A stretch of DNA of 64,000 nucleotides from Bacillus kwashiorkori (GCF_001375515.1 NZ_CTDX01000013.1:1-64000), one strand, 5' to 3'; positions 35,057 through 45,016 are shown, counted from the stretch's first letter. Program-made: numbers and translations. Notes: generated by a model not told the origin, from the sequence alone.

Positions 35057-35353
35057 TCATTCCGCCCCTAAATCGATCACTGCTTTTTTACAAAATTGTT
35101 CTAAATACAATAATTCGTCTTCTTCTAATTCAAAGTCTAAATATTTATGGGTAACATCTTCATAAATATTGTATTGTGCAATTCGAGAGTTATTTTCTAT
35201 GGCGGCAAATATTATTTTTACATACAAGCCATTTTCAGAATACAATTCATCTTCTTCATCCACCTGCATGTATGTTATTATTTCATAACGATTTCCTTCT
35301 AAAATTCCAGTTGGGTCTTCGAGCTTTTCAATTGAATAACTAGTAATATTCAT
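35057..35353 (-). CDS. DUF6509 family protein
   Basis: This 98-residue acidic cytoplasmic protein has the pattern IEKLEDPTGILEGNRYE, DEEDELYSENGLYVK and KYLDFELEEDE, which I associate with the DUF6509 family of Bacillaceae. Function is unknown. The frame begins nine codons upstream, but that ATG has no ribosome binding site; the chosen ATG has AGAAGGGA upstream, at a somewhat long spacing. It is a single gene, convergent with the DUF4085 gene. Confidence 0.75.
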   Translation of the reverse strand: MNITSYSIEKLEDPTGILEGNRYEIITYMQVDEEDELYSENGLYVKIIFAAIENNSRIAQYNIYEDVTHKYLDFELEEDELLYLEQFCKKAVIDLGAE

Positions 35354-35566
35354 CTTAGCGTGATCCCTTCTATTTTTCATGATTTCATATTAAGGATTAT
35401 TTATTATAGCATAAACATTTTGTTGATAATACTACAAATTCTCTTGCAAAATCAATATGAAAATATGCTAAAATAATTATGAAAGCGATTACCTATTTAT
35501 TTTTAACTGACTTTCTTAATTTAAGATAAATATAGATTAAAAAATTATCGGAAAGTGGTGATGACA

Positions 35567-36115
35567 ATGCATGATTTTATTATTGTAAGCGTTACCATTA
35601 TGGTGGTTGCCATAATTTTCTTCCTTTTTATACGCGTCAAAAAAAAGAAGCAATCCACTAACGGCTACACGGAAGTTTCTGCTACTGAAGAAATGAAAAA
35701 AACGTACAAATTATGTGAACGGTGCAAAAAGAAAAATTACATCGATAAAAAACGATTATCTTATATTTGTAGTAGTTGTGGTTGGAACTTGTCGCAACCA
35801 TATATCTTATCCACCTTTTCTTTGGAAGTGGAAAAATCGCCAGACACGAAGGACTTCATTGAAAATTTACAAGCAAATGATTCCCTATTTATTTGGAGTA
35901 CGAATGAAAATAAAGAAAATCTCGTCGTATTTAATGAACAATATGAAATTATCACTGTCATCCCAGAAAAACTTACTAAGGAATTATTACCTAAAATAGA
36001 GTTAAGTGCTAATGTTTTCGCGAAGTTAAAGAAAAAAATGGACCACGGTGATCATTATCGGCTTGAAATATTCATTACAAATGATGCTCAGAAAAAATAT
36101 AGCTTTGTGCGGTAG
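35567..36115 (+). CDS. Membrane-anchored zinc-ribbon protein
   Basis: This protein of about 182 residues has one N-terminal transmembrane helix (about 3-22), a basic stretch (RVKKKKQ), a zinc ribbon with CERC and CSSC (about 56-78) and a C-terminal alpha/beta domain of about 100 residues. The family is not recognised. ATG at 35567 follows AAAGTGG by eight bases; GTG 35558 or ATG 35561 are alternatives. A second, unrelated membrane-anchored zinc-ribbon gene occurs at 41460. A terminator follows. Confidence 0.7.
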   Translation: MHDFIIVSVTIMVVAIIFFLFIRVKKKKQSTNGYTEVSATEEMKKTYKLCERCKKKNYIDKKRLSYICSSCGWNLSQPYILSTFSLEVEKSPDTKDFIENLQANDSLFIWSTNENKENLVVFNEQYEIITVIPEKLTKELLPKIELSANVFAKLKKKMDHGDHYRLEIFITNDAQKKYSFVR

Positions 36116-36181
36116 TCTCTTTTATTTCCATATTTTTCCTATGCATTTTTTCGTTAAAATAGGCGGATTTCATATATAAAG

Positions 36182-36207
36182 GTTGTCCAATTAGGACGGC
36201 TTTTTTT
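36182..36207 (+). terminator. Terminator
   Basis: A GGTTGTCC/GGACGGC stem (with G-U pairs) followed by seven T. Confidence 0.75.
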
Positions 36208-36317
36208 CTTTATACAGTACAGGGATCATTTATCCTTTCCATTTACTCACCGTTTAAGTAAAATAATTGTTGTATCCAATTTTTCATACAGCCTTTTTGA
36301 GAAAGCAGGTTTTGTAA

Positions 36318-37523
36318 ATGAAACAACACGCTTTGTCTGCTCCTACCTCTAGTCAAAATTTATTTTTCAAAAGGGGTTTATACACGTTCAGCAGTGCCCA
36401 CTTTTTAAACGATTTAGTTACAACTGGAATGGTACCAGCACTTGTCATTATGTATAAGCAAGCTTTTGATTTATCCTACACAGAAGCATCACTTATCGTA
36501 CTTGTTTCTTATTTAACATCATCCGTGATGCAGCCAATATTTGGTATATTCAGTGATCGCAAACCACGTGTTTGGATGTTTTCACTTGGGATTTTTTTAT
36601 CAATTGCTGGGCTCGCCTTAACAGGTATCGCCCCTAATTTGTACTGGCTATTGTTTTTTATTGCTATTTCTGGATTAGGCTCTGGCATGTTTCACCCAGA
36701 AGCATCGAAAGGAACTCATTTTGCGGCAGGAAATAAGAAGGCATTAGGACAAGCCATTTTTCAAGTTGGCGGAAATGCCGGGCAAGCTTTCGGGCCTTTA
36801 ATGATTCCTCTTTTGCTTATTCATACAGGTATTGGTGGGCTAATTTGGCTGTTACCTATCGCATTTTTATCTCTATTTCTAACCGCTCCCCTCTTATCTT
36901 GGCTTCATGCAAAAGTGCAAGATTATCAACTATCTAGACAAACGATTCAAGTGTCTGAAAAAAATCATACTGTCGGGGTTGTATTGTTAGTATTCTTTAT
37001 TATTTTGCGTTCTTGGTGCCAAGTAGGAGTGGTCATTTATTTACCATTTTACTTTGAACACTTAACACTCTCTCAAACAGAAATTTTAAACTTTATTTTT
37101 GTTGGTGCTGGGGCAATTGGAACTTTTTTTGGCGGGGTATTGTCGGATAAAATAGGCATGAAACCTTTGCTTGCTGCATCAATGTTGATTGCAACACCAC
37201 TTGCCTTACTATTACCACATTTTCACGGAATTTGGGCAGCAGTCATTTTGCTACTATTCGGTTTTAGTGTGCTTTCTTCCTTTTCAGTGAGTGTTGTCTA
37301 TATGCAACGTCTGATGCCGAAAAATATTGCTCTCGCTTCTGGTCTTACAATTGGCTTAGGTGTTGGGGCTGGCGGTGTCGGTTCTGTATTAATGGGCGGC
37401 ATTTCCGATATTTTTGGGGTTGCTACAGTTTTTACGATACTGTCATTCTTCCCACTAATCGGGGCGGGTATTTCTTTGTTCTTGCCTAATGAAAAAAACT
37501 TAGCATCCAAAAATAGCAGTTAA
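36318..37523 (+). CDS. MFS transporter, Fsr (fosmidomycin resistance) type
   Basis: This 401-residue, 12-helix MFS protein carries the Fsr-group segments SSAHFLNDL, GIFSDRKPR and SGLGSGMFHPEASK, plus GGNAGQAFGP. Relatives export fosmidomycin and some other compounds, but native substrates are mostly unknown. It starts at an ATG preceded by AAAGCAGG. It is a single gene with terminators on both sides. Confidence 0.88.
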   Translation: MKQHALSAPTSSQNLFFKRGLYTFSSAHFLNDLVTTGMVPALVIMYKQAFDLSYTEASLIVLVSYLTSSVMQPIFGIFSDRKPRVWMFSLGIFLSIAGLALTGIAPNLYWLLFFIAISGLGSGMFHPEASKGTHFAAGNKKALGQAIFQVGGNAGQAFGPLMIPLLLIHTGIGGLIWLLPIAFLSLFLTAPLLSWLHAKVQDYQLSRQTIQVSEKNHTVGVVLLVFFIILRSWCQVGVVIYLPFYFEHLTLSQTEILNFIFVGAGAIGTFFGGVLSDKIGMKPLLAASMLIATPLALLLPHFHGIWAAVILLLFGFSVLSSFSVSVVYMQRLMPKNIALASGLTIGLGVGAGGVGSVLMGGISDIFGVATVFTILSFFPLIGAGISLFLPNEKNLASKNSS

Positions 37524-37740
37524 TGAATTCTAGCTATTAAATAATTATTAATCAATAACTCTCTTATTTCCGAATGTAAAAATATATACTATAATAGAGA
37601 CCGATATTGTTACCGCGCCATTCTAGCTGACAATTTTAACGGCAAATTAAGGTTATTGACTCCCTTTTTGCATGTTTTGTTAGGGCTAAGGAAGCGATTA
37701 ACATAATTATTCAAGAAGTTTTGCGATTGGAGGTTTTCCA

Positions 37741-38241
37741 TTGAAAGGTTATTTAGCAAATGGTTTATTTGGATTAGGAGATCGAATGTTAAATGCACTG
37801 ATTGCCGAAAAGTTACGTTCTGTTTTTCATGAAAATAATATCCCGTTAGATTTGTACGTACCCCAAGAAAATTTAGCTATTAATGATAAAAATGGCTATG
37901 CTAACAGTGAAATGATTGCGGCTGGGGATGATGCGTACTTGGAAGATTCCGACTTCGTTATCGCTGTCATCGATGGAGTAGAAATTGATTCAGGTGTTGC
38001 CTGTGAAGTAGGTGTTGCCACTACTTTACAGAAAAAAGTTTTCGGTCTTTTTACAGATACGAGACAGCAAGGGAGAGAGAATCAGCAGAAAATAAATGCA
38101 TTAATAGAAGATGCCACGGAAAATCAGTTCGTCTATCGAAACCTTTATGTTGTCGGTAAAATAAAAAAATCTGGAGGCATTTACTCCAGTATAGAAGATT
38201 TAAACGAAGCAATTTTATCTTTTGCAAAGGCTAAAATGTAG
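37741..38241 (+). CDS. Nucleoside 2-deoxyribosyltransferase family protein
   Basis: This 166-residue protein matches the nucleoside 2-deoxyribosyltransferase fold: an N-terminal KGYLANGLFGLGDR strand-loop, DSDFVIAVIDG, and DSGVACEVGVAT, where the Glu is the catalytic nucleophile position. It could exchange bases between deoxynucleosides or hydrolyse nucleotides. TTG start with GGAGG eight bases upstream. A TATAAT -10 box lies near 37590. Monocistronic. Confidence 0.85.
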   Translation: MKGYLANGLFGLGDRMLNALIAEKLRSVFHENNIPLDLYVPQENLAINDKNGYANSEMIAAGDDAYLEDSDFVIAVIDGVEIDSGVACEVGVATTLQKKVFGLFTDTRQQGRENQQKINALIEDATENQFVYRNLYVVGKIKKSGGIYSSIEDLNEAILSFAKAKM

Positions 38242-38288
38242 TCGAAGTTAACTTGAGTAATAGAACTAAAAAATGGATTCCTGTATTT

Positions 38289-38338
38289 GCTATACCCCAA
38301 CATATGTTCATTATTGGCCATTTCATTTGGGGTATAGC
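38289..38338. terminator. Stem-loop between convergent genes
   Basis: GCTATACCCCA and TGGGGTATAGC form an 11-bp perfect stem with a 28-base loop. The T-run is poor, so its terminator role is likely but not certain. Confidence 0.6.
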
Positions 38339-38361
38339 TGATGGAATTTTATCGTAATCTT

Positions 38362-38829
38362 TTAATAATCGGTGACTTCAGTTTCAATATAAGTTTTCAT
38401 GTTTTTAAATTGCTCTTCGAACATAATTTTCCCTGCCCAACGAAACATTTTAGTCATTATTTTATAAAAAAGATTACTTGGAACGATACTCGCCTCAACA
38501 ACTATTTTAGTACCATGATGCTCTCGTAATAATGTGTATCTAGTAATATTCATTCCTTCTTTTGTATGAGAATGAATTACTACTTTATATGGAGGCTCAT
38601 ACTCCATTATTTCACAATCAATAGTAATCGTCTTTTTTTCAATTTTTTGGATACTCTTAAATTTAACACCGATGTAAGACTCTTGCTTTCCAGTCTCCGT
38701 TTCATAAATATTCTCAACAAACATCGTATTCCAAAGTTTAATTTTCTCATCTTCATCCACATATTGAAAAACAACATCAATTGGAGCATCTATGTATTCT
38801 TCAAAACGATAAGCTAATATTTCTTCCAT
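38362..38829 (-). CDS. SRPBCC (START-like) domain protein
   Basis: This 155-residue cytoplasmic protein has the START/Bet v1-like layout: FEEYIDAPIDVVFQYVDEDEKIKLWN at the start, a beta-rich centre and a long C-terminal helix (MFEEQFKNMKTYIET). Such proteins bind hydrophobic ligands. The ATG has AAGGAGGA eight bases upstream, while the frame's first GTG lies within that region. Function is unknown. Confidence 0.82.
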   Translation of the reverse strand: MEEILAYRFEEYIDAPIDVVFQYVDEDEKIKLWNTMFVENIYETETGKQESYIGVKFKSIQKIEKKTITIDCEIMEYEPPYKVVIHSHTKEGMNITRYTLLREHHGTKIVVEASIVPSNLFYKIMTKMFRWAGKIMFEEQFKNMKTYIETEVTDY

Positions 38830-39007
38830 TGCCACAGTCCTCCTTGGCACTCAGTAATGATCAATTCCTAAATAATCATACATAGAAAAGAGAATTTTGT
38901 CGATTTTTAACTTGTGTCAATCTCTATATAACCGATTTGACAGTTTTTCGCCGAATCAGGCACCTGTACCGACTCCAATATTTAGAAATCTTAAACTCCA
39001 TAAAAAA

Positions 39008-39032
39008 ACTACCTTGTACATGCCAAGGTAGT
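39008..39032 (-). terminator. Terminator of the aldo/keto reductase gene
   Basis: An ACTACCTTG/CAAGGTAGT perfect stem followed on the minus strand by TTTTTTTA. Confidence 0.85.
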
Positions 39033-39072
39033 AAAACTTTCCCTTTATATTTTATTCGTCTTATGTTTAGCT

Positions 39073-39990
39073 TTAAGGCAATTGGTTTCCAGCAGCCCGA
39101 TAAATTTCATACCATTCTTCTCTCGTTAATCGCACCTCGGAAGCTTTAGCAATTTCTGATAGGCGACTAGTATTCATCGTACCAACTATCGGCTGAATAT
39201 TTGCCGGATGGCGTAAAATCCATGCAATAGCTACGCCAGTATTTGTTAAACCATAGTTTGACCCAATTTCTGCTAATTTCTCGTTAAGTTCTGGGAATTT
39301 GTCGTTGTCTACAAACACTCCTTCAAAAAATCCGTGTTGAAACGGAGACCAAGCTTGGATTGTCATATTATTTAAGCGACTATAATCGAGAATTCCACCA
39401 TCCCGATCGATTGCACCTTCAAACTTCGTATTCACATTAATCCCCGCATCAATCATTCCCGTATGCATAACACTGAATTGCAATTGGTTAACAATCAAGT
39501 CTTCTTTTACATATTTTTTCAACAATTCTATTTGATATGGATTATGGTTACTAACACCGAAATGGCGAACTTTACCACTTTCTTTTAAAATTGCAAAAGC
39601 TTCTGCTACTTCTTCAGGCTCCATTAACGTATCTGGTCGGTGTAATAATAACACATCCACATAATCTGTCTTTAACCGTTGTAAGCTGCCATCTACAGAT
39701 TGTAAAATATGTTCTTTGGAAAAATCATAAAATCCTTTTCGAATTCCGGTTTTCGTTTGTATGTACAGTTTTTCTCTAATAGACGGTTTCCCATCCAATG
39801 TTTTTGCAAATATCTCCTCTGATTTTCCAGCACCATATATGTCTGCATGATCAAAGAAATTAATTCCTAGTTCTAAAGCATAGTTCACTACCTTTTCTGC
39901 TTCATTTACAGAAAGTGCCTCCATTCGCATACATCCGAGCGATATATTAGAGACTTGCAAATCGCTTGTACCTAATTTTAATTGTTTCAA
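39073..39990 (-). CDS. Aldo/keto reductase (YdhF-like)
   Basis: This 305-residue NADPH-dependent oxidoreductase has the AKR tetrad: Asp and Tyr in DHADIYG, Lys in QTKTG and His in LLLHRPD. It also has the FGVSNH and PIVGTMN segments of the cofactor site. It belongs to the group that includes E. coli YdhF; the substrate is unknown. The TTG start was chosen because AAAGGAG lies eight bases upstream; a GTG three codons earlier abuts that site. Confidence 0.92.
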   Translation of the reverse strand: MKQLKLGTSDLQVSNISLGCMRMEALSVNEAEKVVNYALELGINFFDHADIYGAGKSEEIFAKTLDGKPSIREKLYIQTKTGIRKGFYDFSKEHILQSVDGSLQRLKTDYVDVLLLHRPDTLMEPEEVAEAFAILKESGKVRHFGVSNHNPYQIELLKKYVKEDLIVNQLQFSVMHTGMIDAGINVNTKFEGAIDRDGGILDYSRLNNMTIQAWSPFQHGFFEGVFVDNDKFPELNEKLAEIGSNYGLTNTGVAIAWILRHPANIQPIVGTMNTSRLSEIAKASEVRLTREEWYEIYRAAGNQLP

Positions 39991-40121
39991 TCCATACACT
40001 CCTTTCTCAGCTACAGTTATATTTTACCATTTTTTTTATTTTAAAAAGCAATCGTTTTAAATTAACTAACTTCATTTTGTATTATTAGTGAAAAATCCTA
40101 AAATTATTATTGATGTTCTCT

Positions 40122-41159
40122 CTAACTAAGTTGAATATCCCCTGAAACAGTTTTCATTTCCATTATATTTTTACCCTCTCCTATTATCCCACCCAACTGG
40201 CGAGCTGATTGCTGTTCTATTTGCATTGGAATATGTATTTGTAAATCACCAGAAACCGTATTTAGTTGAACAGTTGAATTCTTCATATCATTTGTGAAAA
40301 CTGCAATATCTCCACTAACAGATTGAACGGATAAATGATTTTCCATTAGGTCTGAAATAAATATATCACCAGAAACTGTTTGACAATTAAGGTTAAAATC
40401 TATGGAGGATATTTTTATATCTGCCGACTTAGTAGAAACTTTCATACTCTCCCCTTCTAGTTCTCCTAAAGTAACATCTCCTGAGGCAGTATTAATCATT
40501 ACATTTGTTACTTTCATAAGTTCGAGGTCTATATCACCAGAAACTGCGTTAATTTTCAAATGTTCTCCATAATATTCCATAATGGATATATCACCAGAAG
40601 CTGTTTGTAATTGTCCGTTTCCGAAAATACCTTCTAATTCTATATCACCCGAGGATGTACTAATAGAACAAACGGTGCAATAAAGGTCCTTTATTTTCAC
40701 ATCACCAGATTGGGAGGTAATCTTAATATTTTCTCCCTTTATTTCATTCATGGCTAAATCACCTGAAGCAGTATTGACGGAAATTGTATTGAGTACAGTT
40801 TTTCCAAAGCTCACATCTCCTGAGACCGTTTTAATTTTCAACTCTATTATACTAATAGGAACGGTAATTTTTAATAAAGTTGCATATCTTGAGACGGGAT
40901 ACATCGGTTCATCTACCCTTATTTGTAAGCATTCATTCTCATAATTTACGGAAAACTCCGGACCATCTTCATATGTTTCTAACAAAATATTCACCTGTTG
41001 TTCTGATTTGTCAATGACAATCTCTACATCTGTACTAGTTGTGTCAATTGACAAACTACTAAGACTACCACCAATATCCACTGTTTCCTGTTGAAATAGT
41101 TGCTTTTTCGATTGCAATCCTGGGAGCAAACCTCCCAATAGTTTTGTAAAATTCCCCAT
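40122..41159 (-). CDS. DUF4097 beta-helix protein
   Basis: This 345-residue protein is built of about 11 repeats of roughly 20-25 residues with a turn reading V/A-S-G-D-I/V/L, a right-handed beta-helix of the DUF4097 type (compare YvlB of B. subtilis). The first 110 residues are an alpha/beta cap with GGLLPGLQSKK. There is no signal peptide. Relatives are linked to cell-envelope stress loci, often with a PspC-like gene, but none is adjacent here. GGGGAGAGAG precedes the ATG. Confidence 0.85.
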   Translation of the reverse strand: MGNFTKLLGGLLPGLQSKKQLFQQETVDIGGSLSSLSIDTTSTDVEIVIDKSEQQVNILLETYEDGPEFSVNYENECLQIRVDEPMYPVSRYATLLKITVPISIIELKIKTVSGDVSFGKTVLNTISVNTASGDLAMNEIKGENIKITSQSGDVKIKDLYCTVCSISTSSGDIELEGIFGNGQLQTASGDISIMEYYGEHLKINAVSGDIDLELMKVTNVMINTASGDVTLGELEGESMKVSTKSADIKISSIDFNLNCQTVSGDIFISDLMENHLSVQSVSGDIAVFTNDMKNSTVQLNTVSGDLQIHIPMQIEQQSARQLGGIIGEGKNIMEMKTVSGDIQLS

Positions 41160-41459
41160 ACCGCTCTCTCCCCTATTATTGATACTTTTAGTATAGCTAG
41201 TTAGTCTAACTTTTGAAATAAGCTATTGTATGATTTACCCTCGGTCTAAAGACTGATAGTTGTTCTTACTATTTGTTGATTTCGTGCTTGGACATACTAT
41301 CGGAGAACTTGACACCGTTATGGAGAAGCGGTGTGTTGAGATTATTCGTAAAGTTGAAGCAAATATGATTTGGTCCCATCTTACTTTAATTGAGTAGCTC
41401 GTTTATTGCTTATGATAAAATGAAAATAAAGGATTTACAAAGTATAGGAGTGAAGGAAT
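41160..41459. other. Intergenic region with a small possible ORF remnant
   Basis: A 45-codon plus-strand frame at 41260-41397 (TTG start, ending IWSHLTLIE) looks faintly coding but lacks a ribosome binding site. It is not called as a gene. The rest is probably the promoter region of the gene at 41460. Confidence 0.35.
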
Positions 41460-41888
41460 ATGATATTATGGTTTATCGGTTTATCTTCCATAATTACAGC
41501 CTTTTCCATTACCACCATGTTAATGAATAAGTACCAAAAAAATCAAATTGAAATCGATCATTTCAATACGTTATATAAATGTGAAAAATGTGGGAAGTTC
41601 CATAGACAATACCAGAAAGAGATTGTTTCTAAATATAGTGCCACATCATCGAAAGAAGATCAATGTCCCTTTTGCCATGGGAGCAGCAGTTTATATACAG
41701 GAAAGCAATATTCGTGGATGAAAACGAATCCCGACTGTCCAATAATAACGAAAAAAACACTTCACATCTTAAAAAGAACATTGAAAAAGATGGAACAAAT
41801 TGGTGCTGAGGACAAAAGTTTAGAAGAATTTTTAAAGTATTACCACTTATTGCCACCACCGGATAACGAGAATAAGTTGGAAGAATAA
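41460..41888 (+). CDS. Small membrane-anchored zinc-ribbon protein
   Basis: This 142-residue protein has an N-terminal transmembrane helix (about 3-21), a zinc ribbon with CEKCG and CPFC (about 41-78) and a basic helical C-terminal half. The family is not recognised. GAGTGAAGGAAT precedes the ATG. It is not closely similar to the zinc-ribbon protein at 35567, although the layout is the same. Confidence 0.7.
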   Translation: MILWFIGLSSIITAFSITTMLMNKYQKNQIEIDHFNTLYKCEKCGKFHRQYQKEIVSKYSATSSKEDQCPFCHGSSSLYTGKQYSWMKTNPDCPIITKKTLHILKRTLKKMEQIGAEDKSLEEFLKYYHLLPPPDNENKLEE

Positions 41889-42075
41889 AGGCTGTTAGTA
41901 AACTTTCATCCAGCCTTATTTTATTGCAGTATTATCGTTTTACCTATTATTTCAAAGTGCATAAAACTTTACAATTACTCCGAACAGTTCCATAATATAG
42001 TCAAATAGTATTCACATTTCGGACAAATTAATATCAAATTTGTGAACGTTTTTCTATAATAAAGGAGGATTTGTG

Positions 42076-42252
42076 ATGAACTTTTATTCTATTACTTCTC
42101 TCGTCTTTTTATTTGCATTTTATGTTGTCAGTTTAACAGATTCGTATGGATTCGCTTTTCTGTTATTTACTATTACATTTGTAACGATGTTAGCAGCTAT
42201 TTATACTGAACTTGGTAAAGAAAAGAAAACACATTTAAAAGTAATTAAATAA
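42076..42252 (+). CDS. Small two-helix membrane protein
   Basis: This 58-residue protein has two predicted transmembrane helices (about 5-20 and 25-43) and a basic tail ending KTHLKVIK. AAAGGAGG lies upstream of the ATG and a terminator follows 27 bp after the stop, so it looks like a genuine small gene. Family unknown. Confidence 0.7.
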   Translation: MNFYSITSLVFLFAFYVVSLTDSYGFAFLLFTITFVTMLAAIYTELGKEKKTHLKVIK

Positions 42253-42278
42253 TTTTCACGTGCAGATTTCCTAGACTA

Positions 42279-42313
42279 AACATCCGAATCTCCTTTTCGT
42301 TCGGGTGTTTTTT
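42279..42313 (+). terminator. Terminator of the small membrane-protein gene
   Basis: An AACATCCGAA/TTCGGGTGTT stem followed by a T-run. Confidence 0.82.
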
Positions 42314-42377
42314 CTTTGCCTAATGACTTCATCTCTACTAGAGTGCTAGTGCTGTTCGTGTAATGTTTGAGAGTACG

Positions 42378-42494
42378 ATGGTTTCTATTAATCAAGAAAT
42401 TATTCGAATATACTTTATTAATATAATGGTACTATTATTGTTGCTTGTATATTTCTTTTTTGTTACAATAATTTTACTTAAAATCAGAAATTAA
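42378..42494 (+). CDS. Possible 38-residue single-helix peptide
   Basis: The frame encodes a short polar head and one strong hydrophobic helix (MVLLLLLVYFFFVTIILL). It lies just upstream of another membrane-protein gene. The ribosome binding site (GAGAG) is weak, so this may be chance. Confidence 0.3.
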   Translation: MVSINQEIIRIYFINIMVLLLLLVYFFFVTIILLKIRN

Positions 42495-42525
42495 GAAATT
42501 TCTGTATTAAAAAGGAGGGAAATTT

Positions 42526-43092
42526 GTGAATCGAAATTATGAGCCTAAACATGTATTTTTGGCTCTTGCGATTTGTGTACTACTAAGTACACCTATTCTA
42601 TTAATAATAATTCCTTCAACAGTTGCCAACATTATTTATACGAATGAACATGTTTGGCATATATTTTTGCCTGGTGATAGTTATCTCGTATATGGAATAG
42701 GTTGCTTATTAATTATTATTGCACTTTTTATAATCGCCATTGCTGATATAAAAAAATCATCTATCATTACCGGTATTATCGGATTAGTTTTTGCTTTCAC
42801 TTCTTTTTATTTTGCTGCTCAAGCGTATAAAATATTTTCTGATGAAGGTATCACCTACCGAACATTATTTCCATATGAACAAAATTCTTATAAATGGAAT
42901 GAAGTTGAAACCATAACACACTATCGTGATATGAGCGGGGATGAATCCAAATATGAATTTATTTTTCATGATGGAATAAAGCTGGAAATTCCTGAGAACG
43001 AATATTTTCGTCTAATTAGAAATAAAGTTTCAAACAGAATGTATTCAATGGATAAGGAGATCATTGAAATTAGAATAAATGAAGAAGAATAG
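42526..43092 (+). CDS. Hypothetical membrane protein
   Basis: This 188-residue protein has three to four transmembrane helices (about 9-29, 50-71 and 77-96) and a C-terminal domain of about 85 residues that reads like a PH-like/YcxB fold (FPYEQNSYKWNEVETI, then EFIFHDGIKLEI). The GTG start has AAGGAGG seven bases upstream. No family is claimed. It is a single gene. Confidence 0.7.
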   Translation: MNRNYEPKHVFLALAICVLLSTPILLIIIPSTVANIIYTNEHVWHIFLPGDSYLVYGIGCLLIIIALFIIAIADIKKSSIITGIIGLVFAFTSFYFAAQAYKIFSDEGITYRTLFPYEQNSYKWNEVETITHYRDMSGDESKYEFIFHDGIKLEIPENEYFRLIRNKVSNRMYSMDKEIIEIRINEEE

Positions 43093-43362
43093 GCTGTTTG
43101 CAATTGGATTTATATGTTAACAGTTCATTATTTTAAGGTGACAGTAAATGGATACGATTAGCTGTTGCCTTTTTTTGTCTAATTACAACGCAGAAATTTT
43201 AACAAATATTGGATATCGAGTTCTAAATCTTAATATAATAGCAGTATAGTATTTCAATATAATTCCTATCCGCTTTCCGAGTTATTTTTGTTAGAATAGA
43301 ATTGGAACAGAGCGAATACGATAACTGTTATGGACAACTTTAAAATATTTAGGAGTGGACAT

Positions 43363-44928
43363 ATGGAAAATTTTGCAACTCTTTTAGCCCTTGTTGCATT
43401 TTTTGGAATATTATTTGGTGGAATAGGAATTATTAAAGGGAATGTTAAATTTCTTAAATTAAAATCAAGAAAAGCGAGTAGCATTTTTGTCGTAGCAATG
43501 ATTGTTTTATTTGCAATTGCTGGAAGCTTACTACCAGAGACAAATGAGCATACTGCAGAACCAGCTATTAAAGATGAGAAAATAAAATCAGAAGAGAAAA
43601 CTTCTTCCGAAAAAGTGAAGGAAAATGAGAATAATGTTATAAAAGATGACAAAGCGGATTCAGAAAAGAAATCGAATACGGAACAAGAAGACAAACCGAA
43701 AAAGGAAACGAAAGAAGAACCTGATAAACAATTAGCAACATCTGAGCAGCAAAAACAAGCAGAAACAACTAAGGTAAGTGGGAATTTATCCGTTCATTTC
43801 GTTAATGTTGGACAAGGAGCGGCACAAGTAGTCGTTACTCCAAATAAAAAAGTGATGGTAATCGATGGCGGAAACAACGATGATGAAGATGATATCGTCG
43901 CATACTTAAAACACTTAGGAATAAAAAAAGTAGACATATTAGTTGGTACTCACCCTGATGCTGATCATATTGGCGGAATTGACGCAGTGATTGATAGTTT
44001 TGCTATTGGCAAAATTTACATGCCGAAAGTTCAGCGCAATACGCAAACGTTCGAATCGGTATTACTGTCGATTCAGAAAAAAGGTTTAAAGGTGACTACA
44101 GCTAGAGCAGGATTGGATTTAGATTTGGACAAAAATGTACAATTGAAGATGATTGCTCCAATCGGAACAGATTCTGATGCGAACGAAATGAGCGCAGTCA
44201 TTAGAATGCAATATGGTAATCATTCATTTTTATTTACTGGTGACGCTGGTATTCCTGCAGAACAAAAAATGATTAACTCTGGAACAACTCTCGCATCAAC
44301 AGTACTACTTGTCGGGCATCATGGTAGTTCTAACTCGACAAGTAAAGCATTTCTTCAAAAAGTAAGCCCGAAATATAGTGTAATCCAAGTTGGTAAAAAT
44401 AGTTACGGCCATCCTACAGAGGAAGTTTTACAAAGACTTCACCAATCTGGCTCGAAAATTTATCGTAATGATACAGATGGTACGATAGTTTTTACAACGA
44501 ACGGTAAAGAAATGAAAGTGAATAAAAATGCTTGGGTGTATAAAGCGACAACGGAGAAAAAGGATACTAGTCAAAAAGAATCAGAAAAACCAAAACAAGA
44601 ACAACCGAAGTCGAGTACAAATATTATTGGAACAGTGAAGGCTACTGCTAGTATTGATATTCCAAACCCAACTTCCAACCAACAAGTTACGGTGACCGTT
44701 GTTGCTAAAGATGCAAATGGAAAACCTGTATCTGGAGCGGATGTCACACTTTTATTGCACTATAAATCAAAAGAAACCACTTATACTGGTATAACTGACG
44801 CAAATGGAAAAGCTATTTTACCATTTAAAATTGGACGTGCGGCAAAGGGTTTCACTGTCAAAGGGGATATAACCGTTTCTTATAAGGGCAAAAAAGTTCA
44901 CACAACTACGCAATTTACACCACAATGA
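43363..44928 (+). CDS. Secreted ComEC-like MBL-fold hydrolase with C-terminal Ig-like domain
   Basis: This 521-residue protein has two N-terminal hydrophobic segments (about 4-22 and 40-58), then a charged Lys/Glu-rich linker of about 80 residues. A metallo-beta-lactamase domain follows (about 140-395) with VNVGQGAAQVV, IDGG, THPDADHIGG, FTGDA and GHHGSSNS, the set seen in the soluble domain of ComEC/Rec2. After a second charged linker, a C-terminal Ig-like domain (about 430-520: ANGKPVSGADVTLL) may bind the cell wall. The DUF3006 gene follows at once, a common pairing. The ATG has AGGAGTG upstream; an ATG 11 codons earlier does not. It may process extracellular DNA or another phosphoester; this is inferred. 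Confidence 0.87.
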   Translation: MENFATLLALVAFFGILFGGIGIIKGNVKFLKLKSRKASSIFVVAMIVLFAIAGSLLPETNEHTAEPAIKDEKIKSEEKTSSEKVKENENNVIKDDKADSEKKSNTEQEDKPKKETKEEPDKQLATSEQQKQAETTKVSGNLSVHFVNVGQGAAQVVVTPNKKVMVIDGGNNDDEDDIVAYLKHLGIKKVDILVGTHPDADHIGGIDAVIDSFAIGKIYMPKVQRNTQTFESVLLSIQKKGLKVTTARAGLDLDLDKNVQLKMIAPIGTDSDANEMSAVIRMQYGNHSFLFTGDAGIPAEQKMINSGTTLASTVLLVGHHGSSNSTSKAFLQKVSPKYSVIQVGKNSYGHPTEEVLQRLHQSGSKIYRNDTDGTIVFTTNGKEMKVNKNAWVYKATTEKKDTSQKESEKPKQEQPKSSTNIIGTVKATASIDIPNPTSNQQVTVTVVAKDANGKPVSGADVTLLLHYKSKETTYTGITDANGKAILPFKIGRAAKGFTVKGDITVSYKGKKVHTTTQFTPQ

Positions 44929-45016
44929 AATAGGAACTATAGTTTAGTCTCGCTTCAATAACCTTTTTACGTAACATAGATAGTAACTTGAATAAAAACA
45001 AAAGATGGTGGTAGGT

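Noticed and set aside
41260..41397. 45-codon frame ending IWSHLTLIE
   Set aside because: Faintly protein-like, but no ribosome binding site and no family; could be a remnant and is not called.
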